Below, one piece after another: positions 9,145 through 17,764 of a stretch of DNA of 64,000 bases (position 1 is its first letter; every line of letters begins with the position of its first letter). The stretch is from an uncultured Pseudomonadales bacterium. GTDB lineage: Bacteria; Pseudomonadota; Gammaproteobacteria; Pseudomonadales; Azotimanducaceae. Where the stretch lies: contig OY282460.1 in NCBI GenBank assembly GCA_958296295.1, positions 930,001 to 994,000 of the forward strand. The letters run 5' to 3'. Both the position numbers and the translations under genes were made by a program. The notes under the pieces were generated by a model. It had not been told where the DNA came from and did not search any database. It saw only the letters and a list, made by a program, of their open reading frames with translations.

Positions 9145-10110
9145 TCAAACGTGAAACGACGGGCCGAACACGCGGCGCCAGTAACGCACGGTGTCCTGTT
9201 TTGTCGGGGCCGCAAGCGCTGCGTCGACCGCGTCGCCGGCGTCCAAGGCAGCGTCGACGATGGCGTCCGCCTGGGTCTCGGTGTAGAGCCGGGCCACGTT
9301 GTTCTCCTCGTTGACCGGGTCGATGATCTGCACCGGTTGGGTCAACTTCCCGACCTTGCTCGCAGCGTAGTAGTCGTTGAAGACGATCTTCTCGCGGAGG
9401 TTGCTGCGGGCCAGATAGGTGAAGAAATGCTGTAGCGCTTCCGGGTAATCGGAAAACTCGAGGCCCTGGTCGCACAGCAGCGAGAGGATCATCTCGACCA
9501 TGAAGGACTTGAACCGGAAGCCGGGGTTCTCTCGCTTCAGGTTGCCGACCCAGAACTTGATCAGACGGACCACCTGGGCGAAATCCTGCGGCTGCGCGTG
9601 CTTACGCTTCTTCGTGAACTCTAGGTGGCGGGGGATGCAGGTCTTTAGGTACGAGCCATCTTCCTGGCTCACCAAGTTGCCGTACCAATCCGGGTCGCCG
9701 TCGTAAAGGATGGGAACGACGTCCACATCCAGCCCCGTCCCGCGGAACGACACCGTCACGCTATACGTCTGCGGTCGTACCTGGTCCGGCTGGAAGTTCG
9801 GGTACGCGCTCCGCAGCCTCTCCGCCAAGTACTCGATCAGTTCCGCCACCTCGGACGGCACGTCGGCGCCCGAGATGTAGCAGGCCACGTCTATGTCGTT
9901 CAGCGACCGGAGCGCGGTCCCTTTGGCTAGACTCCCGGACAGCAGCATCTTGCGCAGCTTGAAGTCGGGGTTCTCTGAGAGATAGCGGTCCAGCCGCTCC
10001 CGGAGTCGCCCTGCCTGAGCTCGGTAGAGCTGCGCCCTCTCCCGGGGCAGGTTGACTCGTTCCTGCGCGAAGCGAGCGATCTCGCGGTGATCCACATGCT
10101 GGCGGGCCAT
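9145..10110 (-). CDS. CD-NTase (cGAS/DncV-like nucleotidyltransferase)
   Basis: The first gene of the CBASS operon encodes 321 residues. The active-site strand is LLSGSLAKGTALRSLNDIDV: GS at 59-60 binds the triphosphate, and Asp72 and Asp74 form the first metal site. The third acid lies in GLDVDVVPIL (Asp128/130). A helical C-terminal core with VRLIKFWVGNLKRENPG follows, as in CdnC/CdnD-type enzymes. It should make a cyclic oligonucleotide on infection; pairing with a SAVED effector points to a cyclic trinucleotide, but this is inference. The start has an excellent AAGGAGA Shine-Dalgarno seven to eight bases upstream. Three downstream genes follow at +10, -4 and +39 bp. Confidence 0.9.
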   Translation of the reverse strand: MARQHVDHREIARFAQERVNLPRERAQLYRAQAGRLRERLDRYLSENPDFKLRKMLLSGSLAKGTALRSLNDIDVACYISGADVPSEVAELIEYLAERLRSAYPNFQPDQVRPQTYSVTVSFRGTGLDVDVVPILYDGDPDWYGNLVSQEDGSYLKTCIPRHLEFTKKRKHAQPQDFAQVVRLIKFWVGNLKRENPGFRFKSFMVEMILSLLCDQGLEFSDYPEALQHFFTYLARSNLREKIVFNDYYAASKVGKLTQPVQIIDPVNEENNVARLYTETQADAIVDAALDAGDAVDAALAAPTKQDTVRYWRRVFGPSFHV

Positions 10111-10166
10111 GGTTTCTCCTTGTTCTTATTCGGGCCGCCCGGGAGGCGACTGAGTTCCAAGCTCCG

Positions 10167-10195
10167 TCTATGGGGACGGACCCTGAAAATGTCAA
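10167..10195 (-). promoter_or_regulatory. Putative promoter of the CBASS operon
   Basis: On the minus strand a consensus -35 box TTGACA (10195-10190) is followed after 17 bases by CATAGA (10172-10167), a weak -10. It lies about 57 bp upstream of the CD-NTase start, in an otherwise non-coding gap. No operator or regulator gene is obvious next to it. Confidence 0.4.
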
Positions 10196-10329
10196 CCCCT
10201 GTTGGCCAACCTTGTTGGATTCGTGCCTACCGCGCTCCACGCCCGAGTCGCGCATCCGTCCCGGTGCTGTCGGCGAGCTCCACTCCAGCCGATGCCGCAG
10301 AACAGCCCTTCCATCTGACGGCCTACACC

Positions 10330-10687
10330 TCATGCCGGCGATCCCTTCGGGCCGGCCCGCACCTTGTCGACGCCGCGCCCGTCCATGCCGGCGAGCGCGC
10401 GCGAAACCGTCGACACGTCCGGCAGCCGGGCAGCAGGTGAACCACGAGCAACAGCACGATGGCGTGCGGCGGATAGGCGCACTCCGGCAGGTGCCGGAAG
10501 CACTGCCGCAGGCTCTCCTTCAGCCCCAGCCGGGCGAAAAGCCGCTGGAAGACCACCAGCTCGGCGTGCGACGTGCGGCGCTGCGCCTCGAACGGATTTC
10601 CAGCGCCCGGTTCGCTTTTCCGCGCACGGCGTTCCCGCCAAGCTTCACTTCGGCGGCCTCTTTCGATGTTTGTTCAACAGCTTCCAT
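10330..10687 (-). pseudogene. IS1380-family transposase, N-terminal relic with frameshifts
   Basis: Minus-strand pieces in three frames follow the order of an IS1380 transposase N-terminus. MEAVEQTSKEAAEVKLGG starts at 10687. Then comes VVFQRLFARLGLKESLRQCF, continuing to AIVLLLVVHLLPGCR. The last piece is LPDVSTVSRALAGMDGR, ending near 10330. The P-D-x-STVSR segment is typical of the family. Two indels or frameshifts and the loss of the catalytic C-terminal half make it non-functional. It separates the CBASS operon from the AlpA-type regulator. Confidence 0.6.
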
Positions 10688-10994
10688 CGTGCCAAGGGGG
10701 CCGCCGCTTCCGGGATCAGCAGAACGATTCGGCATCGGTTTTCGAAAGAGCGAAAAGCGCCGTCGAAGCGGCGCCGCTTAGGCCAACCGCCGGTGTGTTT
10801 AAGCGACAACGCCGGAAAACCGCATGGGATCCAGTTGGGGCGAGCGCCGAATCGCCTTTGCCGAGCGTCATCGTCACGCCTTTCCTTGGCGTGCGACTAC
10901 TCTTCCGCCGCCTCGTTTTCCGTTGGAGAATCCAGTTGTGACTCGCTATGCCTCCCATCCGAGGCGATAGATTGAGAATCTAATGCAACAATAG

Positions 10995-11426
10995 GGTAGA
11001 GCGAGCGCCGATGTCGATTTCACGAAGTTCGACGACGGGTATCTCCTGTTCGACCTTGCATACGAGAACGCAAGCGAGCGTCCGCTATATGTAGGCGTGA
11101 TAGGAGGCGGCCACACTCATGTGAACCGGGCCACGGTGGTCACTTTTTCTCCGGCGAGTCGCGGAATGACGACTTACGCGCTGGACATGTCCATCGGCAA
11201 CATGAGCGGTGCCATGCTGGACGCCACGTTGAGGGCGTTCATTCTAGAAACCGTCAACTTCACGGGCGACGAAACGAAGATGGTTCTGGACAATGTGCGC
11301 TGGTCGTTGGAATCCGAGGGCGCCGAGTTGGTGAACGCGCCGTGGCACACCACATGGCGGGAAAGAACGCCGCCGCCAACCATGCGAGATACTTCTGTTC
11401 GCGGCGATGTGGGCTCCCGTCGCTAA
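10995..11426 (+). CDS. Hypothetical protein fragment, no recognised family
   Basis: The frame is open from just after a TAG at 10992 to a stop at 11426. Protein-like sequence begins well before the first usable start (GTG 11097): FTKFDDGYLLFDLAYENASE precedes it without a start codon. The rest reads MSGAMLDATLRAFILETVNF and MVLDNVRWSLESEGAELVNA, with amino-acid composition normal for a real protein. This suggests a gene whose 5' end has been lost. No domain, signal peptide or membrane segment is recognised. The C-terminal dozen residues (RTPPPTMRDTSVRGDVGSRR) look like read-through into unrelated sequence. Confidence 0.4.
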   Translation, partial: GRASADVDFTKFDDGYLLFDLAYENASERPLYVGVIGGGHTHVNRATVVTFSPASRGMTTYALDMSIGNMSGAMLDATLRAFILETVNFTGDETKMVLDNVRWSLESEGAELVNAPWHTTWRERTPPPTMRDTSVRGDVGSRR

Positions 11427-11723
11427 ACACTGATAGCTAGGCCGACAGCGCGGATGGCCTCGAAGTAGGCGGCCTTGAGCGCCTAGGCGATCAGAAGTCG
11501 TGCGACGCGCTCAGGCTCGGCTGGTAGAGGTACACCGTCCCCCGCGTCCACGCTGCGGAATGGTTTTAAGTCACAATTTTCAAAGTGAGACAGTACCCAA
11601 AGTCCCGTCCAAGAGATTGTTGCCAAAAGGGTGTTGGATGCCCGCAAAGGGGCCGCGAAACCCGAACAGATCAGAATAGATCCGCCGTTGCCCACCCCCG
11701 ACATTTGCTGTATAGTTCGTCCC

Positions 11724-11738
11724 CACTACTGTGTAGTG
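11724..11738. promoter_or_regulatory. Perfect inverted repeat upstream of the AlpA-type gene
   Basis: CACTAC-TGT-GTAGTG is a perfect 6-bp inverted repeat with a 3-bp spacer. It lies 41 bp upstream of the GTG start of the AlpA-type gene, within its likely promoter region (a TATAGT sequence precedes it at about 11711). It is a reasonable operator for autoregulation or another repressor. Confidence 0.45.
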
Positions 11739-11779
11739 ATGTGGTGCGGAGCAACAACCTCGACCGAGGAGGAACGCTC

Positions 11780-12007
11780 GTGCCCCATCCCGAAACCCCA
11801 ACCCCCGAACTTTATCGCTTGCCGGACGTCTGCGCCGTTCTCGGCGTCGGCCGCAGCACTGTGTACAAGTTGATGGAGACCGACCCCAGCTTTCCAGATC
11901 AAGTCCGCGTCACTAGCCGCGCAGTGCGATGGCGCCGCTTGGAAATCGAGGAGTGGGTTCGAAACCGTCCCGCGGCCGGCCGTCCGTTGAAAAAACCGTC
12001 TAGCTGA
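11780..12007 (+). CDS. AlpA/excisionase-family DNA-binding regulator
   Basis: The 75-residue protein starts at GTG 11780 behind a strong AGGAGG placed seven bases upstream. It contains a single winged-helix MerR/AlpA fold: LYRLPDVCAVLGVGRSTVYK is the helix-turn-helix and VRWRRLEIEEWVRNRP the wing and following helix. AlpA-type proteins activate integrase expression or act as excision factors for prophages and P4-like islands. The nearest relevant genes are a scrap of an integrase C-terminus at 12471 and the complete integrase at 30913, so this regulator is probably left from an element whose integrase was lost. Confidence 0.8.
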   Translation: MPHPETPTPELYRLPDVCAVLGVGRSTVYKLMETDPSFPDQVRVTSRAVRWRRLEIEEWVRNRPAAGRPLKKPSS

Positions 12008-12181
12008 GGCGCTGGCACGGCGCTCGCCGCAGTGAGGCCCAGCGCCAGTGACACCTGCCCAGTGGTGTGACCGCCGAGAGAGATCGGCATCGACGGCGGA
12101 CGAACATCCTGAGAATCAGGGTTTGAGACCACCGGGGCGGGGCAAGACCCAAGTTGGGGAATTGAGGCGTCTCCGGGCATC

Positions 12182-12225
12182 GCGCCAGAGCGCCCGTAAG
12201 CCCCTGTGCGGGGCGTTCGCGCCAG
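12182..12225. repeat. Dispersed palindromic repeat, copy 1
   Basis: A GC-rich 44-bp sequence with the core GCCCCTGTG flanked by AGCGCC on the left and GCGTT..GCGC on the right. Related copies occur at 18204-18246 and 27567-27600. It lies between the AlpA-type gene and the integrase scrap, in a gap (12008-12470) with no supported gene. Confidence 0.6.
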
Positions 12226-12470
12226 ACGTTGCCTACTATGGCAATTCGGGGTCGGCAACATCGTTTTGCGGGAAAACGAAGTTCAGCGCGTGTGCGCACC
12301 GCCGCCGCCATCGGCAGTCCGTGGCGTTTTCACGTCCGCCGTCGCCGCGTTGTACCTGTCCACATCGTCCTCCTATGGCGGAAGTGCCATCTTTGTGTTT
12401 CGGGAACGCATTGATGGCACAAGCGCCTATAACCTTCACCAAGGCGCGAAAGTGCGCCTCGTCGGCCGGA

Positions 12471-12527
12471 CTCGAGCGGCGCAGGGCGCTGATGGACGCC
12501 TGGGCCGACTACCTGTCGCCTTGCTGT
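12471..12527 (+). pseudogene. P4-type integrase C-terminal scrap
   Basis: The frame reads ERRRALMDAWADYLSP, which closely matches the extreme C-terminus RRGLMDAWAAYVA of the complete integrase at 30913-32091. Nothing of the catalytic domain remains upstream. It marks a second element end or an old recombination point. Confidence 0.55.
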
Positions 12528-12675
12528 GGGCGGTGACCCACGGCTGGCGGCAGGTCGACAGGCGGAACGCCAAGGAAATCCAGGCGGCCGGGCGGGAACT
12601 GCACGAAAGCGTGCCGCGCTTCGTCCTCAAGAACCAGCGGCCACGTCCCCAAGCGGAGGTGGTGGCGTTCAGGGA

Positions 12676-12927
12676 GCGCCGCGCCCGCAGCGGGTTCGCC
12701 CGCGCCAGCGGCAGACCCGCCCCGGCGAGCGCCTCCTCGAAGGCGCGGTGGCAGCGCCCGGTCGCCTCGTGGACCACGCGGTCCGCCGCGCCGATCCAGC
12801 CCGCCAGCTCCTCGAACCCGGCGGCGTCGTTGCCGAACCGCGCCGCCTCGCCGGTGCGCAGCCGGTGCGCGTCCAGATGCGACTTCGAGATGTCCACGCC
12901 GACCATGTTCGGGGTATTCTCCCGCAT
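12676..12927 (-). pseudogene. IS110-family recombinase, N-terminal fragment
   Basis: From ATG 12927 (preceded by AGGAGG and a second GGAGG) the frame encodes about 84 residues typical of the DEDD RuvC-like domain. VGVDISKSHLDAH holds the first Asp and DRVVHEATGRCH the Glu; LARANPLRARR follows. After about 12676 the homology ends although the frame remains open to 12436. The remaining two catalytic Asp residues and the serine-containing domain are absent, so it is inactive. Confidence 0.75.
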
Positions 12928-13065
12928 CCTCCTTCCTCCTGTGCTTGTCTTGCGAGCCACGATGCTCATGTGTCCGTTCAGGACGTCGAGGGAAGACGGT
13001 GGCCGACCAAAACTCGCCCGCGGCCCTTTTGCGGCCAACGCCTGAAACGGTCCGACCACCGCCTG

Positions 13066-13095
13066 CCCTGCGGCGCCTCGAAGGGCGCCGCAGGG
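13066..13095. other. Perfect 12-bp-stem hairpin upstream of the IS110 fragment
   Basis: CCCTGCGGCGCC (13066-13077) pairs perfectly with GGCGCCGCAGGG (13084-13095) around a 6-base loop. No T-run follows on either strand, so it is not a standard terminator. It lies about 140 bp before the IS110 recombinase start, the region where IS110 elements encode their structured bridge RNA. Confidence 0.45.
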
Positions 13096-13327
13096 TGGGA
13101 CCCTCCCGAAGGTCCACGGGGGAATCTAAACAGACAAGCCTGAAATGTCCCGACATGCGCTGGAGCAGGGCCGGTGCCAACGACGTCATGGCCTTGCGTT
13201 CCCGCATCCGCAGCGAACGGTGCGAGGACTTCTGGCGCATCGCGCAAACCACCGCAAATGGCTGCCTGACGGCTCGCGCACAAAAACGTCGCACACCCGG
13301 CGTTTACCCCGGCGTTTTTCAGGCCCC

Positions 13328-13380
13328 TTGACGGGCCCGCTTGCCCGTGCGTTAATGGCGCAACTATATGCACCTATAGG
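13328..13380 (+). promoter_or_regulatory. Putative promoter and palindromic operator of the methyltransferase genes
   Basis: TTGACG (13328-13333), a 17-bp spacer and GTTAAT (13351-13356) form a plausible promoter. CTATA/TATAG arms (13364-13368, 13375-13379) and the perfect palindrome CCTATAGG (13373-13380) end 12 bp before the first methyltransferase ATG. That protein begins with a helix-turn-helix domain, so it may bind here and control its own synthesis. Confidence 0.4.
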
Positions 13381-13392
13381 CGCGAACGAGGC

Positions 13393-14757
13393 ATGGATGA
13401 CTTCCTCTCTACGGCTCAAGTCGCTGCAACGGCGGGCGTCCATCGGGACACACTGTTGCGCTGGCTACGCGAGGGCCGCGTACGGGAACCCGCCCGAGAT
13501 GGCCGCGGCTGGCGTGCGTTCACGCGAACCGAGGCCGAAGCCATCGCCGCCCATGCCTCCGACACCAGCGCCCTGGTCCAGCAACCGACCACCATCTCAA
13601 GACTCGAGGCGGCCGACTGGGATCTTGCTTCCGCCACCACGTCGTACCTCACGCACAACATCCATCCCTATCCGGCAAAGTTCATTCCCCAGATACCCAA
13701 CATGCTCATCCAAGAGTTGTCCTCCGTCGGCGACACGGTCGCGGACGTATTCTGCGGAAGCGGTACCACCTTGCTCGAGGCGCTGCAGCTCAAGCGCCAT
13801 GCCATCGGCGTCGACGCCAACCCGCTCGCCACTCTGATCAGCCGGGCCAAGACGACGCCGCTCGCCGCTTCCGCTCTCGAAGCCTTGGCGGAACACCGCT
13901 TCTCCGCGGAACGCTTGGCAGCGTCCATAGAGCCGAACGCGGCCGACCTGTTCAGTCAAGGTCTGCCTTTCAAGTCTCGCGCCTGGCGGCCTGCCGCCGA
14001 CGTGTGCGAGACGTGGTTCGAGCCCCACGTCGTCGAGGAACTAGCGGAACTGAGGCGACTCGTGGACGATGTGCCGAACGACACCGCACGCACTCTGTGC
14101 GCGGTCGCCTTCGCGTCGATCATCGTGGCCGTGTCCCTGCAGGACTCCGACACCCGCTATGTCCGCCGCAAGAAACAGATCGCCCCAGGCGGAGCGGTGC
14201 GGAAGTATCTCAGGCAACTGCAAGCCGCGGCGGCCGCAGCCGAGAAGCTCGCCGACGTCGTCGAGGCGCGATTCTCGTGCAATGTCGTCACGGCCAATGT
14301 TCTCGATGCGCCGGAACTGCCGCCTTTCGACCTCGTCGTGACGTCGCCACCGTATCCCAACGCCTTCAGCTACCACCTCTACCACCGCACGAGACTGCTC
14401 TGGCTCGGCCTCGACCCCGCGCCGTTCAAGGCGATCGAGATCGGGAGCCATCGCAAATACAGCGCCAAGGGCCCGCGCCGAGCCACGGTCGCGACCTTCG
14501 CGACCGAACTCCAAGCCATCTTCCGCTGGCTACGCACACAAATGCGCCACCGCGGCCATGTCTGCTTCGTCGTTGGCGACTCCACCCTTGCCGGTCAACG
14601 GGTCGACAACACCTCGTTGGTCGCCGATGCCGGCGCTGATCACGGTTTCGTCGAGCACGCTCGCATTGGTCGCTCGATCGCCGCCACGCGCAAGGCGCTG
14701 AACCCCAAGATCGGTGGCATCAAGACCGAGCAAATCGTCATCCTCCAAAAGGCCTGA
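13393..14757 (+). CDS. DNA amino-methyltransferase with N-terminal HTH
   Basis: A 454-residue methyltransferase. Residues 1-45 form a MerR-like helix-turn-helix (FLSTAQVAATAGVHRDTLLR). SAM-binding motif I is DVFCGSGTT at 118-126, and the catalytic motif IV is TSPPY near 317. The motif order I to IV with a long insert between them, probably target recognition, is typical of one class of N6-adenine/N4-cytosine enzymes; the TSPPY form favours N4-cytosine but does not prove it. A second methyltransferase starts 3 bp downstream and a PLD nuclease converges on them, so the three make a restriction-modification system. The HTH suggests autoregulation through the palindrome just upstream. Confidence 0.85.
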   Translation: MDDFLSTAQVAATAGVHRDTLLRWLREGRVREPARDGRGWRAFTRTEAEAIAAHASDTSALVQQPTTISRLEAADWDLASATTSYLTHNIHPYPAKFIPQIPNMLIQELSSVGDTVADVFCGSGTTLLEALQLKRHAIGVDANPLATLISRAKTTPLAASALEALAEHRFSAERLAASIEPNAADLFSQGLPFKSRAWRPAADVCETWFEPHVVEELAELRRLVDDVPNDTARTLCAVAFASIIVAVSLQDSDTRYVRRKKQIAPGGAVRKYLRQLQAAAAAAEKLADVVEARFSCNVVTANVLDAPELPPFDLVVTSPPYPNAFSYHLYHRTRLLWLGLDPAPFKAIEIGSHRKYSAKGPRRATVATFATELQAIFRWLRTQMRHRGHVCFVVGDSTLAGQRVDNTSLVADAGADHGFVEHARIGRSIAATRKALNPKIGGIKTEQIVILQKA

Positions 14758-14760
14758 ACC

Positions 14761-16350
14761 TTGCCCGCCGTCCTCTGCCGGATCAAAGACTACATTCAGC
14801 CGTTCGAACGGAAGCTCGCGCTTCAAGAATTGCGCGCCCTTTGCCCTGGTACGTTGAGCCCCGTCGACGGGTCCGAGCAGACGGCTTCCGTCTTCTCCGT
14901 GGTGGCCAACGGATCTGCCGACGCGCTCCGCGAAGGGCTGACGTACTGGCGGTCGGTTGGGCCCGCCGAGGAGGACTTGACCTTGCAGGTGCGCGGCGAG
15001 GCCACGTCGTTGATCGGTCCACACGCCCGTTCCTCCATGCTCGCCTCCAACGGCGCCCGCACTGTCAATGTCCCCCGCCGACGATGCCTACGCTACGCCA
15101 CCCACGGCATGCACGAATACAGAGGCAAGTTCTTCCCCCAGCTCGCCCGGGCCCTGATCAACATCGCAGGCGTTCCGTCCGACGGGATCATCGTCGATCC
15201 GATGTGCGGCAGCGGGACCACGCTCGTGGAGGCCAAGCTGGCGGGCCGGTCAGCATACGGGCTTGACATGAACCCGCTCTCCGTCTTCGTGGCTCGGGTC
15301 AAGTGCCAGGCCCTGTCCATTCCGGCCGTAACCCTCACCAAGGCATACCTCCATCTCGAATCGACGCTGGCCAAGTCGAGCCCGAAGGGTCAGCGCCACG
15401 CCGACTTGCCCGCCAGGGACCAAGACTATCTCAGGCGCTGGTACGCCTTGTCCGCATTGCGCGAGCTCGACGAGGTGCATGCGGCGATCCAGACGCTCGG
15501 CACGGCGCCTCTCAGGGATTTCTTTCTCGTCTGCCTAAGCAACGTCCTGCGCTCCGTCTCTTGGCAGAAGAACGACGACCTGCGCGTGCGCAAGGAAGCT
15601 GTCGACGTCGGCCGCGGGGAGGTCATCCGCCGCTTCCTTGCCCAGGCGCTGCGCTCGACCACCACGGTGTCGGCGTTCACCGCCGAGCGCGGGCGACTGA
15701 AGGCCGGTGGTTTTGACGTGTCCGAGGCCGACGCACGCGATGCCGTCGCCGCGCTCAAACCGTTCGCAGGCAAGGTCGACGCCGTCATCACGTCGCCGCC
15801 ATACGCGACCGCACTGCCCTACATCGACACCGACCGGCTCAGTCTGATCTACTTGGGCCTATTGTTCCGAACCGATCACGCTACGCGCGACCGACTCATG
15901 ATCGGCAATCGCGAGGTCTCGACCCGCCTGCGAGACGACTATTGGGATAGGTACACGACTGCGAAGGACCTTCTGCCCCCTGACACACGTCGCGTCATCG
16001 ACCGCGTCCACCGCCTAAACAGCGAGAACCCGGCGGGCTTCCGGAGGAGAAACTTGGCCGCGCTGCTCTCCAAATACTTTTTCGACATGCGCGAGGTCCT
16101 GCTCAGCATCCGTGGTCTGCTGCGCCCTGGCGGCAACGCCTTCCTGGTCGTCGGGAGCAACCGCACAACCGCCGGCGGCGAACTCATCCACATCCAAACC
16201 GCGGACCACCTCTCGGCGATTGCCCAGGATCTCAGGTTCGACGTTGTCGAGTCCCTGTCGATGGACATGCTGCCGTCCCGCGACATCTTCCGCAAAAACG
16301 CCGTTCCATCCGAGAAGATCATCAGGCTGAGGGCTCCCCAGCCTGTCTAG
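14761..16350 (+). CDS. Second DNA amino-methyltransferase of the R-M system
   Basis: This 529-residue protein starts at TTG 14761, three bases after the stop of the first methyltransferase, with AAAAGG upstream. Motif I is DPMCGSGTT (about 146-154) and motif IV is TSPPY (about 344-348), the same order as in its neighbour. HGMHEYRGKFFPQLARALIN before motif I parallels NIHPYPAKFIPQIPNMLIQE in the first enzyme, so the two are distant homologues. Two methyltransferases beside one nuclease usually mean that an asymmetric site is protected on each strand by a separate enzyme, as in BfiI. The gene ends 8 bp before the nuclease gene that converges from the other strand. Confidence 0.85.
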   Translation: MPAVLCRIKDYIQPFERKLALQELRALCPGTLSPVDGSEQTASVFSVVANGSADALREGLTYWRSVGPAEEDLTLQVRGEATSLIGPHARSSMLASNGARTVNVPRRRCLRYATHGMHEYRGKFFPQLARALINIAGVPSDGIIVDPMCGSGTTLVEAKLAGRSAYGLDMNPLSVFVARVKCQALSIPAVTLTKAYLHLESTLAKSSPKGQRHADLPARDQDYLRRWYALSALRELDEVHAAIQTLGTAPLRDFFLVCLSNVLRSVSWQKNDDLRVRKEAVDVGRGEVIRRFLAQALRSTTTVSAFTAERGRLKAGGFDVSEADARDAVAALKPFAGKVDAVITSPPYATALPYIDTDRLSLIYLGLLFRTDHATRDRLMIGNREVSTRLRDDYWDRYTTAKDLLPPDTRRVIDRVHRLNSENPAGFRRRNLAALLSKYFFDMREVLLSIRGLLRPGGNAFLVVGSNRTTAGGELIHIQTADHLSAIAQDLRFDVVESLSMDMLPSRDIFRKNAVPSEKIIRLRAPQPV

Positions 16351-16358
16351 CGGGCGCT

Positions 16359-17528
16359 TCAGAAGTACCCGAAACGTTTCGTCGAGTTCCGTACGCGCTG
16401 ATCACACCTCGCGAGCATTGTCTGGTACTCCGTACTTCCGTTCGAGACCACTCGCACATCGTATTCAAAAGCGGTGCCGCCGACCTTCTTCATGACCAGG
16501 ATGTCTCCGATCCCTCCCAAGCTCCGCAGCGTCTCGCTTCGCAGGCGGAAATCGTGTTTCACTGGCCAAGTCATCATGTTGACCTCCACCACCTCGTCGC
16601 CGACGCGCATCCTGACACCTCTTCGATCGAATTTGCCCGTTCGTCTGGGGTCCTCCTCGAAGCCGTCCTGCCAGTCCCAGAATTCTGGCTCCGCATCCCG
16701 AGCGGTCAGCGGCACGTAGATCTCCGGCGACCGCTTCGACGTCCCAGTCGTCGTCTGACCCACGCCAACGTCGGTGGGCCGAAGCGTCATCACAAACGTA
16801 CGACCCGCTCTCCGCTGACCGGTGGTCGGCGTGCGGGCAGGCTGAATCCCAGACGGTGCAGCCGGAACCGGTACCGCTTCGAAGTGAACCGCGTCGTTTC
16901 CGCTAGCCGCGAGCAGCACGTCCGAACCCAAGCCGCCCTCGTCGATGGCGACTCCGGCCATCTCCGCTTCCTTCGGGACCAACCCGGCCTGAACCAAAGA
17001 CTCCAGATGCGCATCGTTGAGCTCCATCGACGTCCCGCTTTGCGCATCGGCCCACCCGTCCAAGGCTCCCTCAATGCGCTCAAGTACCTCGCGGTCCGTC
17101 TCCTCTCTCCGGTCAAGCGCGACCCGTACGCCCGCCTCGTAGTTCGTGTAGAGGCCGCCTTCAGTCAGGTTTCCCGATCCGACGACGATCTCGGCCCGAT
17201 CCGCAGACTTGAACAGGTACACTTTCGGATGGAACGTGTGGGGCAACCGATTGTGGAAGATCACCAACCGACCGTTGGGGGAGACCGCGTCCATCAGCCC
17301 CTTCAATCCTTCGTAGGACGTCCCCCGATGGTCCATTCCCGCGATCAACTGGACCCGTCGCGACTCCGCGAAGGCCGCCAATCTCGCAGCAATGTGCTTC
17401 ACTCCCGACTGCTTCACGAATGCGACGGCCGCTCTGAACTCCGTCCAATTGCCGTCCAAGTTGTCGTTCAGCCAGTCGCCGAGCCTTAGTCCTCCCGGTT
17501 GTTCAACCAGTTTCACGCATTCGCCCAT
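16359..17528 (-). CDS. PLD-fold restriction endonuclease (BfiI/NgoFVII-like)
   Basis: The 389-residue protein has an N-terminal phospholipase-D nuclease domain with a single catalytic set. HPK gives His100 and Lys102, and the GSGNLTEGG stretch gives Ser118 and Asn120. BfiI-type enzymes also have one such motif per chain and act as dimers without metal. A Pro/Ser-rich linker at about 200-235 leads to a C-terminal domain starting TFVMTLRPTDVGVGQ and containing VNMMTWPVKHDFRLRSETLR, which probably recognises DNA. The gene converges on the two methyltransferase genes with an 8-bp gap. The start at 17528 opens with MGECVKLVEQ. Site and cut position are unknown. Confidence 0.82.
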   Translation of the reverse strand: MGECVKLVEQPGGLRLGDWLNDNLDGNWTEFRAAVAFVKQSGVKHIAARLAAFAESRRVQLIAGMDHRGTSYEGLKGLMDAVSPNGRLVIFHNRLPHTFHPKVYLFKSADRAEIVVGSGNLTEGGLYTNYEAGVRVALDRREETDREVLERIEGALDGWADAQSGTSMELNDAHLESLVQAGLVPKEAEMAGVAIDEGGLGSDVLLAASGNDAVHFEAVPVPAAPSGIQPARTPTTGQRRAGRTFVMTLRPTDVGVGQTTTGTSKRSPEIYVPLTARDAEPEFWDWQDGFEEDPRRTGKFDRRGVRMRVGDEVVEVNMMTWPVKHDFRLRSETLRSLGGIGDILVMKKVGGTAFEYDVRVVSNGSTEYQTMLARCDQRVRNSTKRFGYF

Positions 17529-17764
17529 CGGTCTTTAGCGCCTCGCCGGCGATGTCATGCAGCGGAGCCGCACTCGATGCTGCCCGGCCCTGAACGGGCG
17601 ATCGCGCGGTTCACATCGCCCCTCGCCGGCCGCAGCCGTACCAAGACGGCAGACCGCCCGACAGGACCTCTCTACGGCCTCTTCGCTCATCCGTTAGAGT
17701 ATGCCACTTCAAGCTAGCTTCGCGTTGGTGCGGGGAACGGGCGGCCACCCTCGGATCGCGGGGT

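Noticed and set aside
13066-13095. Intrinsic terminator
   Set aside because: The stem is perfect but no T-run follows on either strand.
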